Part shown: piece by piece, positions 24,755 through 34,592 of the stretch
Position numbering within the stretch: the first letter of the stretch is position 1
Layout: each line of letters begins with the position of its first letter
DNA from: Bacteroidota bacterium
GTDB taxonomy: Bacteria > Bacteroidota > Bacteroidia > B-17B0 > Aurantibacillaceae
DNA: 64,000 nucleotides
Assembly: GCA_021323535.1 (NCBI GenBank)
Contig: JAJONO010000007.1
Location: 1-64,000 of the forward strand
Direction of reading: 5' to 3'
Program-made: the position numbers and the translations under genes
Notes under the pieces: generated by a model
Databases searched by the model: none
Seen by the model: only the letters and a program-made list of their open reading frames with translations
What the model was told of the DNA's origin: nothing

Positions 24755-27076
24755 ATGAAAAAATTTTTACTCCTCCTTTTTATCTTCATTAATATCCTTG
24801 TAAACGCACAGGCACATCTCGATTGGTTAGATAAGCTTGGAACAACTGTTACTAGAAAAATCGAGATCGATAAAACCGGTAATGTTTACATTGTTGGCGA
24901 ATTAACAGGAAATGCTGATGTTGATCCTTCAGCTACTACGGCATCCCTTTCATCATTAGGCTCGCGCGATGTATTCGTTGCAAAATATACCAATAGCGGA
25001 CAATACCTCTGGGCGTTTCGCGTCGGAGCCGTTGGAGATGATGTTGCAATGTCACTGGTAATTGATGCGAATTCCAATTTATACGTCGGTGGTTATTTTG
25101 ATGCTACTGTGGATTTTGATCCTTCGGCAGGCACTGCTTCTGCAACAGCATCCGGAGTGGGAGGCGATGCTTTTATCGCGAAATATAACAGTAACGGCCA
25201 GTACCAATGGCACACACAAATTACCGGATCCAACTTCGAACAGATTTGGGGAATTGATCTCGACAACAACAATAATATTGTGATAACGGGTATTTTTAAC
25301 AGCCCCGACGCCGATTTCGATCCTGTTTCTTCTTCTAATACGCTACTTGTGGCACCAAATACCAATAACGAAATATTTGTCGCGAAATACGATCCTAGTG
25401 GAAATCACCTGTGGTCGTTTAGTGTTGGCGATCTTACACATGATGACGGAAAAGGAATTAAATGCGACGCCACAGGAAATATTTATGTAACAGGTTATAT
25501 TACCGGCGCCCCTGATTTTGATCCTTCAGCCGCAACCACAACATTAACAGGAACTGGAATTTACGCCGATGCCTTTATCGCCAAATACGATCCTGCAGGA
25601 AATTTAATCTGGTGTAACAATATTACAAGTAGTCCCGAAGACGATGTGAGTTTTTGTATTGACCTTGATGCTTCATCAAACATTTATGTTGGGGGTTATT
25701 TTAAAAATGTTGCCGATTTTGATCCGGGAGCGGGCACTTACACTATTACCGGAACAAACACTGAAGGATTCGTTGCAAAATATGATGCAAACGGAGCTCT
25801 TCAATGGGCCAACGCGCTTATGGGCTCTCCCCAAACTATTGTATTGGATTTAGATATTCAGAAGAATGGTGAACTATTGATCACAGGAAATTTTAACGGA
25901 GGTACTCTTTTTGATCAGCAAACATCTTCGGGTCTTGTCGGCACTAATGGTAATCTGGACATTTTTTTCGCCAAATATAATGGCGTGAACGGAGCTTATA
26001 AATGGGCTTATGGTGTTGGAGGAAATAACAACGATGAAGGTTACACCATAGAATCAGACATGTATGGAAATATTTATGCCGGCGGTTATGTGATTACAGG
26101 ATCGGTACCGGCCGAGTTCGACGTTATATTGGGGATAGCGGGCGGATATTCTGTTTCAGCCGCACAGTACTACGGAAACTACCTCGTGAAATACAATCCT
26201 GTTTTAAAACCGAATATCTGTCTTGTTACTGTTGACAGTATTGGCGTGAACAATGAAATTTTCTGGGAGAAAACAAATTACATGGATGCAGACAGCTTTA
26301 TTGTGTTCCGCGAAACAAGTATCAATAACTACAGGAGAATTGCTTCTATTCATAAAAGCGCTTTCAGTAGTTATGTTGATACGTCAAGGATCATAGGTCC
26401 GTTTAACGGCGACCCAAACACAACTTCCTATAAATACAAATTACAATACCGCGATACCAATCAGAATTATAGTGGAATGAGTGCATGGCACCAGAGTATT
26501 TTTATACAGGATCAGCAGAATGGAAATTTTAACTGGAACGCTTATGCGATTGAAACAGGAACGCCACCTCTTACGGGCTACGATCTTTACAGGATCAATA
26601 TTGCAAACGGAACATATTCGCTTGTTACTTCTACAGGCGCGCTGCTTGCTTCCGATCCTCAATACACGCCTTGGCAAACTACAGCTAAATGGCGGTGCAT
26701 TGCTACCGGCTTCAATTGTAATCCCACACTGAAAACAACGAATGCTTTCAGTCAGAAAGTAAAAACAAGAAGTAATATTAAGAACGATCGTTTAATTGGA
26801 ATTTCCGAGCACGATATTATCAGTAACGCTATCAACGTTCATCCTGTTCCGGCCAAAGATGTGGTTACCATAGAAGCGTCTGTTTTAGATAACATGGCTT
26901 TCACATTGGAGGTTCACAATACACTCGGACAATTGGTTTACTCTAAGAAATATTCAGCTTCCTATTCAAACAATCTTTCGGTAGATGTGCGTGAGTTAAA
27001 AAGCGGTGTATACTTTATAAATTTTAAGGAAGAATTAAAAACTATAGCTACTAAGAAGATTGTGGTGGTGAAGTAA
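24755..27076 (+). CDS. SBBP-repeat secreted protein with T9SS type A sorting domain (paralogue)
   Basis: A 773-aa protein with a signal peptide (LLLLFIFINILVNAQ). At least eight SBBP repeats (GNVYIVGEL, DVDPSATT, FVAKYTNSGQYLWAF) extend to about residue 480. A fibronectin-like stretch (YKYKLQYRDTNQNYSG) and a C-terminal type IX sorting domain follow (VHPVPAKDVVTIEA, LGQLVYSKKY, KSGVYFINF). It is 60 bp after its paralogue and in the same orientation, so the pair probably arose by duplication and is co-transcribed. Confidence 0.9.
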   Translation: MKKFLLLLFIFINILVNAQAHLDWLDKLGTTVTRKIEIDKTGNVYIVGELTGNADVDPSATTASLSSLGSRDVFVAKYTNSGQYLWAFRVGAVGDDVAMSLVIDANSNLYVGGYFDATVDFDPSAGTASATASGVGGDAFIAKYNSNGQYQWHTQITGSNFEQIWGIDLDNNNNIVITGIFNSPDADFDPVSSSNTLLVAPNTNNEIFVAKYDPSGNHLWSFSVGDLTHDDGKGIKCDATGNIYVTGYITGAPDFDPSAATTTLTGTGIYADAFIAKYDPAGNLIWCNNITSSPEDDVSFCIDLDASSNIYVGGYFKNVADFDPGAGTYTITGTNTEGFVAKYDANGALQWANALMGSPQTIVLDLDIQKNGELLITGNFNGGTLFDQQTSSGLVGTNGNLDIFFAKYNGVNGAYKWAYGVGGNNNDEGYTIESDMYGNIYAGGYVITGSVPAEFDVILGIAGGYSVSAAQYYGNYLVKYNPVLKPNICLVTVDSIGVNNEIFWEKTNYMDADSFIVFRETSINNYRRIASIHKSAFSSYVDTSRIIGPFNGDPNTTSYKYKLQYRDTNQNYSGMSAWHQSIFIQDQQNGNFNWNAYAIETGTPPLTGYDLYRINIANGTYSLVTSTGALLASDPQYTPWQTTAKWRCIATGFNCNPTLKTTNAFSQKVKTRSNIKNDRLIGISEHDIISNAINVHPVPAKDVVTIEASVLDNMAFTLEVHNTLGQLVYSKKYSASYSNNLSVDVRELKSGVYFINFKEELKTIATKKIVVVK

Positions 27077-27078
27077 TT

Positions 27079-28707
27079 TTACTTTTGTTTTTTCTTAGTT
27101 TTCTTTTTAGACTCCGGTTTCTTCACTGGAGTCTTTTCTTTTTCGGGTTCATCTGTCTTAGATTTTGGTGCTGCTACGTGTAAATCATCTCTGGACTTAG
27201 GACGTTTGTTATACTGCCAGTTAAAGCCTTTTAAACGTGAATTCTCAATATCTACGTCCTTTATAGGATCAATGGCTCCCTCAGTCTTAGGCTTGATAGT
27301 AACGCGTTCAATATCGTCGTTTTTAAACCAAAGAAAGATCTCGTTGCTTTTTGTTTTATTTAAACCAATAGTTTTCTCTTTGCTTTTAGGATAATAATAC
27401 GCCTCGGCATTTCCCGAAACAATAACGCGTCGAATGGTGTCGGCAACAATAAATCCTTCTATACTTTTACCAATAAGTTGATTATATTTATTCAACGAAT
27501 CCGCTTCCTGGATCAGAAATGAATTTCCTTCGAGCCTGAACCCATGAATTGCCTTTTTCCCAACATTTACTTTTATGAAGCGGGCCGTTGCCTGCGATTT
27601 ATTCGACCATAAAACCGGTGTGCGGTACAATTGCAACAATGAATCTTTTGTATTGAGCACGGCCGAGTCACATAAAGCCTGGAGATCTTTTTTGTAAATT
27701 CTGACATGATGGTACGCGTTCAGGAAATTATCCACCGAGTCAATATCCCTATGATACAAAGTATCGGCAGCAATAAAAAGAGTATCGGTTTCTGTTATCC
27801 TTGCGTAAATGGGTTTTTGCGTGATCAATGCCTCCGATCTTTTTTCGTGGTACTCGGCAAAATCTCCGTAAATAATAGATTTCTGCGCCGTATCAATCAG
27901 TTTAATGTTCCTGAACGCCCTACCCATTTTAAGATTACGGTCGTAATACAAACTATCTCCGGTAAGTTTTTGCTCTTTAGTCATTAACAAGGCATTCTTG
28001 CTGAACTGCGCCTGTTCCTTGTTCGTATCGTACCAGCCATTTTCGCAATAGATGTAATCGTCTTTGCTAATGATAATACTCGGACCAAAAAAATAAGATG
28101 TTTTAGTAGTAGTGTTATAACGAAGCGTATCCGACTTCATTTTATAGTTGGGGTTGGTAAGTACTACATCCTGGTGAAAAGCCAGTTCTTTTGTAGCTGA
28201 ATAATAATATCCGTCTTTACTATCAAGTGTGTTTTCTTTATTCACCACATTTCCTCCGTTATGATAACTGGCAATAGAGTTTCCAACATCAAACGTAAGA
28301 AGATTGGTTGTTAGTGTCATGTCTTTCTCAATACACTTTACATTGTTTTCGAGCGTAGCCATTTTTGTTTTACCATCGTAGAACAACTTATCTCCTGTAA
28401 CACGAATACTATCGCCTTTGGTGATGAGAATGTGCCCACCCGCTCTCATAGTGTTCGTTTTATCGTAAATGTAGGCCGTATCGCAATACAATATGGCACC
28501 TTCATGTTCGCAAACCACATCGCCGCGAAGGATTTTAGCATCGCTCCTTTCACCGTCGTACGAAAGACTCGCAGCATGTTTAATATTGATGGCGGAAGAT
28601 TTTTTTGGATCATCCTTTTTTGGGACAGGCGTAACGGTTTTAGTTTGAGAAAAAACAAATCCTCCAAACAAGACAAAAATGAATATGCAAACAATTCTAT
28701 TAAACAT
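27079..28707 (-). CDS. OstA-like protein (LptA/LptD N-domain-like)
   Basis: About 542 aa from the ATG at 28707, which begins the signal peptide (MFNRIVCIFIFVLFGGFVFSQ); the longer frame from 28758 is rejected. Repeated OstA beta-jellyroll words occur throughout: LRGDVVCEHEGAILYCDTAY, GGHILITKGDSIRVTGDKL, LENNVKCIEKDMTLTTNLL. Such proteins form part of the periplasmic lipopolysaccharide bridge. The C-terminus is a Lys/Pro/Glu-rich tail. The start overlaps the upstream GT2 gene by 8 bp, linking it to an LptF/G-type permease and two glycosyltransferases. Confidence 0.85.
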   Translation of the reverse strand: MFNRIVCIFIFVLFGGFVFSQTKTVTPVPKKDDPKKSSAINIKHAASLSYDGERSDAKILRGDVVCEHEGAILYCDTAYIYDKTNTMRAGGHILITKGDSIRVTGDKLFYDGKTKMATLENNVKCIEKDMTLTTNLLTFDVGNSIASYHNGGNVVNKENTLDSKDGYYYSATKELAFHQDVVLTNPNYKMKSDTLRYNTTTKTSYFFGPSIIISKDDYIYCENGWYDTNKEQAQFSKNALLMTKEQKLTGDSLYYDRNLKMGRAFRNIKLIDTAQKSIIYGDFAEYHEKRSEALITQKPIYARITETDTLFIAADTLYHRDIDSVDNFLNAYHHVRIYKKDLQALCDSAVLNTKDSLLQLYRTPVLWSNKSQATARFIKVNVGKKAIHGFRLEGNSFLIQEADSLNKYNQLIGKSIEGFIVADTIRRVIVSGNAEAYYYPKSKEKTIGLNKTKSNEIFLWFKNDDIERVTIKPKTEGAIDPIKDVDIENSRLKGFNWQYNKRPKSRDDLHVAAPKSKTDEPEKEKTPVKKPESKKKTKKKQK

Positions 28708-29872
28708 TTCTTTTCGTTGGTTGCCAGATATTGGATTCCACTCCTCCCATGAAAACAAAAAAGCCTTTCAATAAAGCGATGTTCATTAAATAAAAATGCG
28801 AGATGAGCTTAAAATATTTTGAATTGATAGAAACAAGCGGAGTTGTAAAACCTATTACCTGTAATCCGGTTATTAAAATAAACCAATCATTGTAAAATGA
28901 AAGTACAGCGGATGATATCAGACATGTGATCAGCAAAAAAGGTGTGATCCATCTTAGTACTTTGTGCGACCAGAAAGCAAATGAGCTTCCTTTCCAGAAA
29001 GGCAGTAGTAATTTTTTATAGCGCGAAAGATTCTGAAAGTTACCCATGGAGATTCTCACTTTTCTTGCAAATTCTACCGATGATAATGACGGCGCGTCCT
29101 CATAACAGATCGCATGTTCATCAAACACTATTTCCTTACCTTGTTCAATAACGTTCATACTCACATAAAAATCATCAACACAGAAATTATAAGGTACTTC
29201 GGCATAGTTTTGTTTACGGATAGCGTTACATCCTCCCTCCGCACCCATCACAATTCTCCAGTTCACGCTTTCATACAATTTTATTTTATTTTCAAGCTGC
29301 ATGTACGTCTTCTCCTGCCCCGAGATTCCCGAATTGTCAGACACTTTTATAATATTGGCACAAACCTGCGCCACTTTTGTATTTTTAAAATGACGTACCA
29401 GGTTAAACAGGGTATCTTTTTTGAAGATCACATTCGCGTCGGTAAGCACAAGAATTTCTGTTTCGCTTTTCGTTACCAGCTTATTAATAATTCCGGCTTT
29501 GCCCGTTCTTCCCGCGAATTCAATCAGTTGAATGAATGGATGAGAGCTGCTCCATTTTCCAATGATAGAATTTGTTCCATCGGTAGACGCGTCGGAACCA
29601 ATAAGAAATTTCATTTTATTTAAAGGATAACCGCTTTCAACTACAGATCTTATTTTTTCATCCAGCACTTTTTCTTCATTGTAAGCCGCCATCAGAATGG
29701 TTACCTCAGGAAGATTATCCTGACTGGAATAAACATCGTTTTTGATTTCTTTCTTTTTTGAGAACAGAATTAATCCTGCAGGATAAAAAATATAAGTATG
29801 CAGTATGGCCAACACACTTACAACAAAAATTATGAGAAACAGGTTAAACATTAATTGTTTTGTAAAACTCAA
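28700..29872 (-). CDS. Membrane glycosyltransferase family 2
   Basis: A 390-aa inner-membrane glycosyltransferase. An N-terminal membrane anchor precedes the GT2 A-type domain (about 45-280): VTILMAAYNEEKVL, IGSDASTDGT, LVLTDANVIF (the DxN metal-binding site), and the acceptor region CVDDFYVSMNV with EDAPS. C-terminal membrane helices lie at about 305-375. Processive or single-transfer activity is not decided. The first codons overlap the upstream GT4 gene by 29 bp; an internal ATG at 29851 is an alternative start. Confidence 0.88.
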   Translation of the reverse strand: MSFTKQLMFNLFLIIFVVSVLAILHTYIFYPAGLILFSKKKEIKNDVYSSQDNLPEVTILMAAYNEEKVLDEKIRSVVESGYPLNKMKFLIGSDASTDGTNSIIGKWSSSHPFIQLIEFAGRTGKAGIINKLVTKSETEILVLTDANVIFKKDTLFNLVRHFKNTKVAQVCANIIKVSDNSGISGQEKTYMQLENKIKLYESVNWRIVMGAEGGCNAIRKQNYAEVPYNFCVDDFYVSMNVIEQGKEIVFDEHAICYEDAPSLSSVEFARKVRISMGNFQNLSRYKKLLLPFWKGSSFAFWSHKVLRWITPFLLITCLISSAVLSFYNDWFILITGLQVIGFTTPLVSINSKYFKLISHFYLMNIALLKGFFVFMGGVESNIWQPTKRNV

Positions 29873-31049
29873 TTAACGAGGCCGCCACCTTTTTATTATC
29901 AAATTCTTTCTCTGCAAATTGCTGAGCTTGCATTTCAAGAGCATGGCGTTTTTCTTCGTTATTCAGTAATTCTACTACTGCTTTTGTAAAATCTCCAGGG
30001 GTATCGGCAATAAGAATGTTCTTATTATGTGTTACATTAATTCCTTCGGCTCCAATACTTGTTGAAACAATGGCTTTACCATACGACATGCCTTCAATGA
30101 TCTTGATCCTTAAACCACTTCCTGAAAGCAACGGCACAAGCATGATATCGTGCTGGGTATAAAAATCTTTACTGTTAGTCACATTTTCAATCGCCATCAC
30201 ATTCGGCAGATTGGTTTTAAGAAAACGTGGCGGCATATTTTTTCCTGCAATCACAAACTTACAGTCCGGAACTGCTTTATGAACCTGTTTCCAGCAATTC
30301 TCAAGAAACCATTCTACAGCCTCCTGATTCGGCATCCAGTCCATAGAAGCAAAATAAAATATGGTTTTTGCTTTCAGGTTTTTATCAGCGGGCTTTTTAT
30401 AATATTCAACGTTTACACCGGTAATACAGGAAAACACTGGCTTCCCGGGAACAAGGCTTTCAAATACTTTTTTATCTACCTCAGTAATGCTTACGATTGC
30501 ATCTACTTTTTTTATGATATCCAACTCAAATTTTTTGAGTCGTTCGGCTTGCAAAGAGATGTATTTGCTTTTCAGTGAAGAGAAATCATTTTTCAGGTGC
30601 CTGTCCCAGATCATAAATTCTACATTGTGCGCACGCAGAATAATTTTAGCATCCGAATACTTTCTTAACACATCTATGTAGCCTGCAACAAACAAACCTT
30701 CCAGTTGAATAATATCAAACTTATGCGCTTTTAATTTCTCAATAAGCACCCGTTCCATTTTCCGAAAATGAAAACGGCTCTCAAAATATGAACTGTCAGA
30801 AAATAAATTAAAGAAAGCGCCGAACGGACCGGTGTTGGTGTTCTTATAAACGGAACAAAAGTGTGATTCCTTTTTAAATTCTGCAGGAACATCGCTGTCG
30901 GGCTTGTAATGTTTTTTTGTGTTGATACAAACAAGATGAAGTTCAACGCCATTGGCAATCAGTCCTTTTGCCATGTTGTATACGGCAATACTGCTTCCAT
31001 CGTTAGGGGGAAAAGGAGCCTTATTGGATATTTGTAGTATTCTGAGCAA
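29844..31049 (-). CDS. Glycosyltransferase family 4-type protein
   Basis: A 401-aa GT-B glycosyltransferase. N-terminal acceptor domain: ILQISNKAPFPPNDGSSIAV, LRAHNVEFMIW. C-terminal nucleotide-sugar domain: FASMDWMPNQEAVEWFL, then LVPLLSGSGLRIKIIEGMSY with the conserved Glu and GAEGINV. Sugar specificity is unknown. It overlaps the LptF/G-type gene upstream and GT2 downstream by 29 bp each, a sign of a tightly coupled operon. Confidence 0.88.
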   Translation of the reverse strand: MLRILQISNKAPFPPNDGSSIAVYNMAKGLIANGVELHLVCINTKKHYKPDSDVPAEFKKESHFCSVYKNTNTGPFGAFFNLFSDSSYFESRFHFRKMERVLIEKLKAHKFDIIQLEGLFVAGYIDVLRKYSDAKIILRAHNVEFMIWDRHLKNDFSSLKSKYISLQAERLKKFELDIIKKVDAIVSITEVDKKVFESLVPGKPVFSCITGVNVEYYKKPADKNLKAKTIFYFASMDWMPNQEAVEWFLENCWKQVHKAVPDCKFVIAGKNMPPRFLKTNLPNVMAIENVTNSKDFYTQHDIMLVPLLSGSGLRIKIIEGMSYGKAIVSTSIGAEGINVTHNKNILIADTPGDFTKAVVELLNNEEKRHALEMQAQQFAEKEFDNKKVAASLIEFYKTINV

Positions 31050-32475
31050 GTTTTTTCTTTTTAGTAAATAGTTTCACCAGCCACATATAATAGCTGGTCA
31101 CATCAAAGATGGCCGAATCGTTGGCGGCTTTGTAAGTTAAAAAAATACTGATCGGCAAAAATATTACAAGCGGCGCCCATATTGCCTGCCAGGCCGGAAG
31201 AACGCCGTCCAGCGCGAGACTGGTGAATCCTTCCGAAAGAATAAAGTAGGCCAGAAAGAAAAATACTGCAACTACAACAGGAAGTCCAAGCCCGCCTTTC
31301 TTAATAATGGCCCCTAACGGCGCTCCTACAAAAAACAAAATGATGCAGGCAAAACACACTACAATTTTTTTGTGCCATTCGGTTTCAAATTGTATGAGCT
31401 CATATCGGTCGTTCATAATGTTACTTCCCGACACCTCAACAATTCCCTTATTACTTCTGACTGTGCTGATAGCGTTTTCGATGCAACGGACGAATTCATC
31501 GTTTTTAAGACTGTCGTAAAATAATTTTATGCTCTGTAGCTTCTGGTCCTTTTTCAGTTTTTGTGTTGCCGCAATTCTCGCGAAAAAATACGTGGTACTT
31601 TGTTTTCGCAATTCATTGATACGGCGGTCCACTTTTCGGCTTATGGAATCGTGTACAGAATCTATCTGCCAGATGTTGAGCATTTCTCCGTGATTCTTAA
31701 ACGCGTTTTCATCGGTGCGTCGTAGTTTAAAATCTTCAAGTGGAATGTTTACCTGGAGCTGTTTAAAATTTAACTGCGACATGGATTTCTTTTTAGGATG
31801 AAGATTGTCGATCATTTCTTCATACCTGTTACCATTTCTCAGGATCAGAACAAGGGCGCTTGTATCAGCGGTATGCGTCATTTTTCCGGATTGGGCGTAC
31901 ATCTGAATAATATTACCCTGGTGTGTGCTGTGATCGTAAATAAAAAGTTCTCTCAGTGTGTCTTTATTTTTCGATTTACCACCAACTCTCAGAGCGTAAT
32001 TTTCAATCTTATTATAAAATATTCCTTCTTTAATGGCAACGGTTGGTTTCTTCTGGCGGATGTCCCACAATAGCGATTGTGACTTAAGTTCCATGACAGG
32101 AAGAATAAAATTATTGAAAAGGAAAACCAGTCCGGCCAGTATAATAATAAATATAAACGCCGGTTTTATGATTTTAAAAAGCGATAAGCCCGATGATTTC
32201 ATTGCGGCCAGTTCATAATTTTCGGCAAGATTACCAAAGCTCATAATGGAACCGAGCAAAACCGCCAAAGGAATACATTGTGGAACGATAGCGATCCACG
32301 CGTAAACGAAGAGCTGCACTAAATCAATTGTTCTCAATCCTTTACCTAAAAAATCATCAAGATAAGTGATGACAACCTTAACAAGAAAAAACAAAAAAAC
32401 ACTCACAAAAAGGGTCACAATGAACGGAGGAAGGAACGATTTGAGAGTGAGTGTATGGAGTTTTTTAAAAAACAC
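31021..32475 (-). CDS. LptF/LptG family permease (YjgP/YjgQ)
   Basis: A 484-aa inner-membrane protein of the lipopolysaccharide export ABC transporter. Three N-terminal membrane helices (about 14-35, 58-80, 102-122) include the family words PQCIPLAVLLGSIMSFGNLAENYELAAMK (conserved helix-loop), a large periplasmic jellyroll domain lies in the middle, and three C-terminal helices (about 365-460) include FFVGAPLGAIIKKGG. It leads an overlapping operon with two glycosyltransferases and an OstA-like protein. Confidence 0.9.
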   Translation of the reverse strand: MFFKKLHTLTLKSFLPPFIVTLFVSVFLFFLVKVVITYLDDFLGKGLRTIDLVQLFVYAWIAIVPQCIPLAVLLGSIMSFGNLAENYELAAMKSSGLSLFKIIKPAFIFIIILAGLVFLFNNFILPVMELKSQSLLWDIRQKKPTVAIKEGIFYNKIENYALRVGGKSKNKDTLRELFIYDHSTHQGNIIQMYAQSGKMTHTADTSALVLILRNGNRYEEMIDNLHPKKKSMSQLNFKQLQVNIPLEDFKLRRTDENAFKNHGEMLNIWQIDSVHDSISRKVDRRINELRKQSTTYFFARIAATQKLKKDQKLQSIKLFYDSLKNDEFVRCIENAISTVRSNKGIVEVSGSNIMNDRYELIQFETEWHKKIVVCFACIILFFVGAPLGAIIKKGGLGLPVVVAVFFFLAYFILSEGFTSLALDGVLPAWQAIWAPLVIFLPISIFLTYKAANDSAIFDVTSYYMWLVKLFTKKKKLAQNTTNIQ

Positions 32476-32553
32476 AATTTTGCTTTAAAAATACGTTTAT
32501 TTACCTAATTTTAGGGTTATAAATTCACTAAACTTTGTTATTTTTGTTCACTT

Positions 32554-33303
32554 ATGATTAATGGGAAAAAGATAGTTGCCGTTCTTCCAGCATACAATGC
32601 GGCGCTTACACTAAAAAAAACTTACGACGAAATTCCTTTCGACATTGTTGACGATGTTGTACTGGTTGACGATCATAGCAAAGACAACACTTCTGCTGTG
32701 GCCCGCGAAATTGGTATTAAACATGTAATTCGTCACGAAAAAAATAAAGGTTACGGTGGAAACCAGAAAACATGTTACGATACAGCCATGCAACTCGGAG
32801 CTGATATTGTGATTATGCTTCATCCCGATTACCAGTATACTCCTAAGCTTATTCACAGCTTAAGTTACCTCATCGCCAATGATCTTTATCCTGTGGCGTT
32901 CGGTTCACGTATCCTTGGAAAAGGCGCTCTTAAAGGCGGAATGCCATTGTATAAATATATTTTTAACCGCATGCTTACCTTTACACAAAACGTATTGGTA
33001 AATCAGAAATTATCGGAATATCATACCGGTTACCGCGCGTTCTCGAAAGAAGTTATCCAGAAAATAAATTATCACGCTAACTCCGATGATTTTGTTTTCG
33101 ATAACCAGATGATCTCTCAGATCTTTTACGCCGGTTTCGATATTGCCGAAGTTACCTGTCCTACAAAATATTTCCCCGAAGCAAGTTCAATTAATTTCAG
33201 AAGAAGTATGAAATACGGCCTGGGTGTACTCGGAGTTTCTTTCACACATTTCTTCAATAGAATTGGTCTGGCTAAATCAGAGATTTATAAAACCAAAAAC
33301 TAA
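32554..33303 (+). CDS. Glycosyltransferase family 2 (DPM/polyprenyl-phosphate type)
   Basis: A 249-aa soluble GT2: KKIVAVLPAYNAALTLKKTY, VVLVDDHSKDNTSAVA, VIMLHPDYQYTPKL and GGMPLYKYIFNRMLTF. The acceptor-side motif SEYHTGYRAFSKEV fits dolichyl/polyprenyl-phosphate sugar synthases and related small GT2 enzymes. It has no C-terminal membrane helices. It precedes the pRiA4b-like gene by 6 bp. Confidence 0.88.
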   Translation: MINGKKIVAVLPAYNAALTLKKTYDEIPFDIVDDVVLVDDHSKDNTSAVAREIGIKHVIRHEKNKGYGGNQKTCYDTAMQLGADIVIMLHPDYQYTPKLIHSLSYLIANDLYPVAFGSRILGKGALKGGMPLYKYIFNRMLTFTQNVLVNQKLSEYHTGYRAFSKEVIQKINYHANSDDFVFDNQMISQIFYAGFDIAEVTCPTKYFPEASSINFRRSMKYGLGVLGVSFTHFFNRIGLAKSEIYKTKN

Positions 33304-33309
33304 AGTTAA

Positions 33310-33993
33310 ATGGCCGTTTACCGTTTCAGAGTCAGCTTAGAAGAAAACGAAGATATTTTCAGGGATATCGATATTAAATCCGCACAAACGTTTGAGCAGT
33401 TTCATATCGCGATCCAGGAAGCCTACAAGTTCGATAATAAACATTCCGCCTCCTTTTTTGTGAGTGATGATTACTGGAGAAAGAACCAGGAAATTACTCT
33501 GAAAAAAGAAGATCTTCCGCTCGAGGAAGAAGAGATCCGGAAAAAAGTGGATCCTAAAAAATTAATGGCTGAGACAAAGATCGCCAAATTCATTGAGCAG
33601 CCTCACCAGCGTTTTATTTATGTGTTCGACATGCACGTGCAGTGGGGTTTCCTTATTGAAATGGTGAAGATCGCCGAAGAAAATCCAAAATTAAATTACC
33701 CTGTTTGTACCCGCACCGTGGGAACAGCTCCCAAGCAATACAAACAGGTACCCATTGTTAAAGAAGAGTTAAGTCCTGATATGGCAATGGCTGCGCTTCT
33801 TAACGACCTCGATACACCAGACGAAGAAGCCTACAAAACTGTTGAAAAACAAGAAGAAGGAGTTGAAGAAGAGGACCTCACTACACTTGAAGGAGAAGAA
33901 GGTGAGGAAAGTGAAGAAGAACAGGAAGGTGACGATTTTAACGAAGATGGCGGCGGAGATGCTGCTTTCGACGAAGAAGGTCATGATGATTAG
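33310..33993 (+). CDS. Plasmid pRiA4b ORF-3-like domain protein with acidic tail
   Basis: A 227-aa protein. The first ~170 residues match the PRiA4_ORF3-type fold: VYRFRVSLEENEDIFRDIDI, TFEQFHIAIQEAYKFDNKHS and ASFFVSDDYW. The last ~50 residues are almost entirely Glu and Asp (EEEDLTTLEGEEGEESEEE). Function is unknown; the acidic tail suggests chaperone-like or DNA-mimic behaviour, an inference. It is separated by only 6 bp from the upstream GT2 gene, so they are probably co-transcribed. Confidence 0.8.
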   Translation: MAVYRFRVSLEENEDIFRDIDIKSAQTFEQFHIAIQEAYKFDNKHSASFFVSDDYWRKNQEITLKKEDLPLEEEEIRKKVDPKKLMAETKIAKFIEQPHQRFIYVFDMHVQWGFLIEMVKIAEENPKLNYPVCTRTVGTAPKQYKQVPIVKEELSPDMAMAALLNDLDTPDEEAYKTVEKQEEGVEEEDLTTLEGEEGEESEEEQEGDDFNEDGGGDAAFDEEGHDD

Positions 33994-34000
33994 CCTTTGC

Positions 34001-34039
34001 TTCCTGACTCTTGGCTCTTGGTTCCTGACTCTTGGCTCT
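34001..34039. repeat. Short tandem direct repeat
   Basis: The 18-bp TTCCTGACTCTTGGCTCT occurs twice at a 21-bp offset, the second copy overlapping the stop of the next gene. Confidence 0.7.
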
Positions 34040-34556
34040 ACTTGTGGTTAAGGTCAGCGTAGTTTATTTCCACCACTTTAAACACCGTATTCTTTTTAAT
34101 TCGTATCCGTTTTGCGGAAAAATATTTCATGATCATTCCGGTTCCGAATAATGCGGCAGAAATACCCGCAGCCTTTGAATCAACAACAGGAGAGCGATCG
34201 TTGATGGCATTATTGATGGTATTTAATCCGAAGAACATGACGCCGGCTGTTTTGAATGCGCCTCCGAATAAGGTTAGCAAATGTCTGTGATCTTTAATAC
34301 GTATTACTTTTAGTTTATTTAAAGGCACAATGGAATCATTATCAAAAACAATAGCAGTATCATTGAGCGCAACAATTTTATTCTTCTTATACCAGAAATC
34401 TTTTTTCAGTTTGTATTCAAAAGGTTCATTCACAAAGAACTCCATCTTTTTTACTTTTCCAAAACGTTCATTAATGATTTTAAGGGAAGTCTGCGAAAAC
34501 AAAAAACTATTTAGTGCAGAAATTAAAAAGATGATTATAACAGCGATGGATTTCAC
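34038..34556 (-). CDS. Secreted/membrane protein of unknown function
   Basis: A 172-aa protein with a signal peptide (IIIFLISALNSFLFSQ). A small beta-rich part (VNEPFEYKLKKDFWYKKNK, LNDTAIVFDNDSIVPL) is followed by a Gly/Ala-rich hydrophobic segment (LFGGAFKTAGVMFFGLNTI, KAAGISAALFGTGMIM) that may enter the membrane. A similar architecture ends the protein at 47472-48500 (GGTFMSLGMTYALIG), so the two may be distant relatives. No function is assigned. Confidence 0.7.
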   Translation of the reverse strand: MKSIAVIIIFLISALNSFLFSQTSLKIINERFGKVKKMEFFVNEPFEYKLKKDFWYKKNKIVALNDTAIVFDNDSIVPLNKLKVIRIKDHRHLLTLFGGAFKTAGVMFFGLNTINNAINDRSPVVDSKAAGISAALFGTGMIMKYFSAKRIRIKKNTVFKVVEINYADLNHK

Positions 34557-34592
34557 GAAAATGACTTATATCTTGTTTCTTACTTTAACAAT

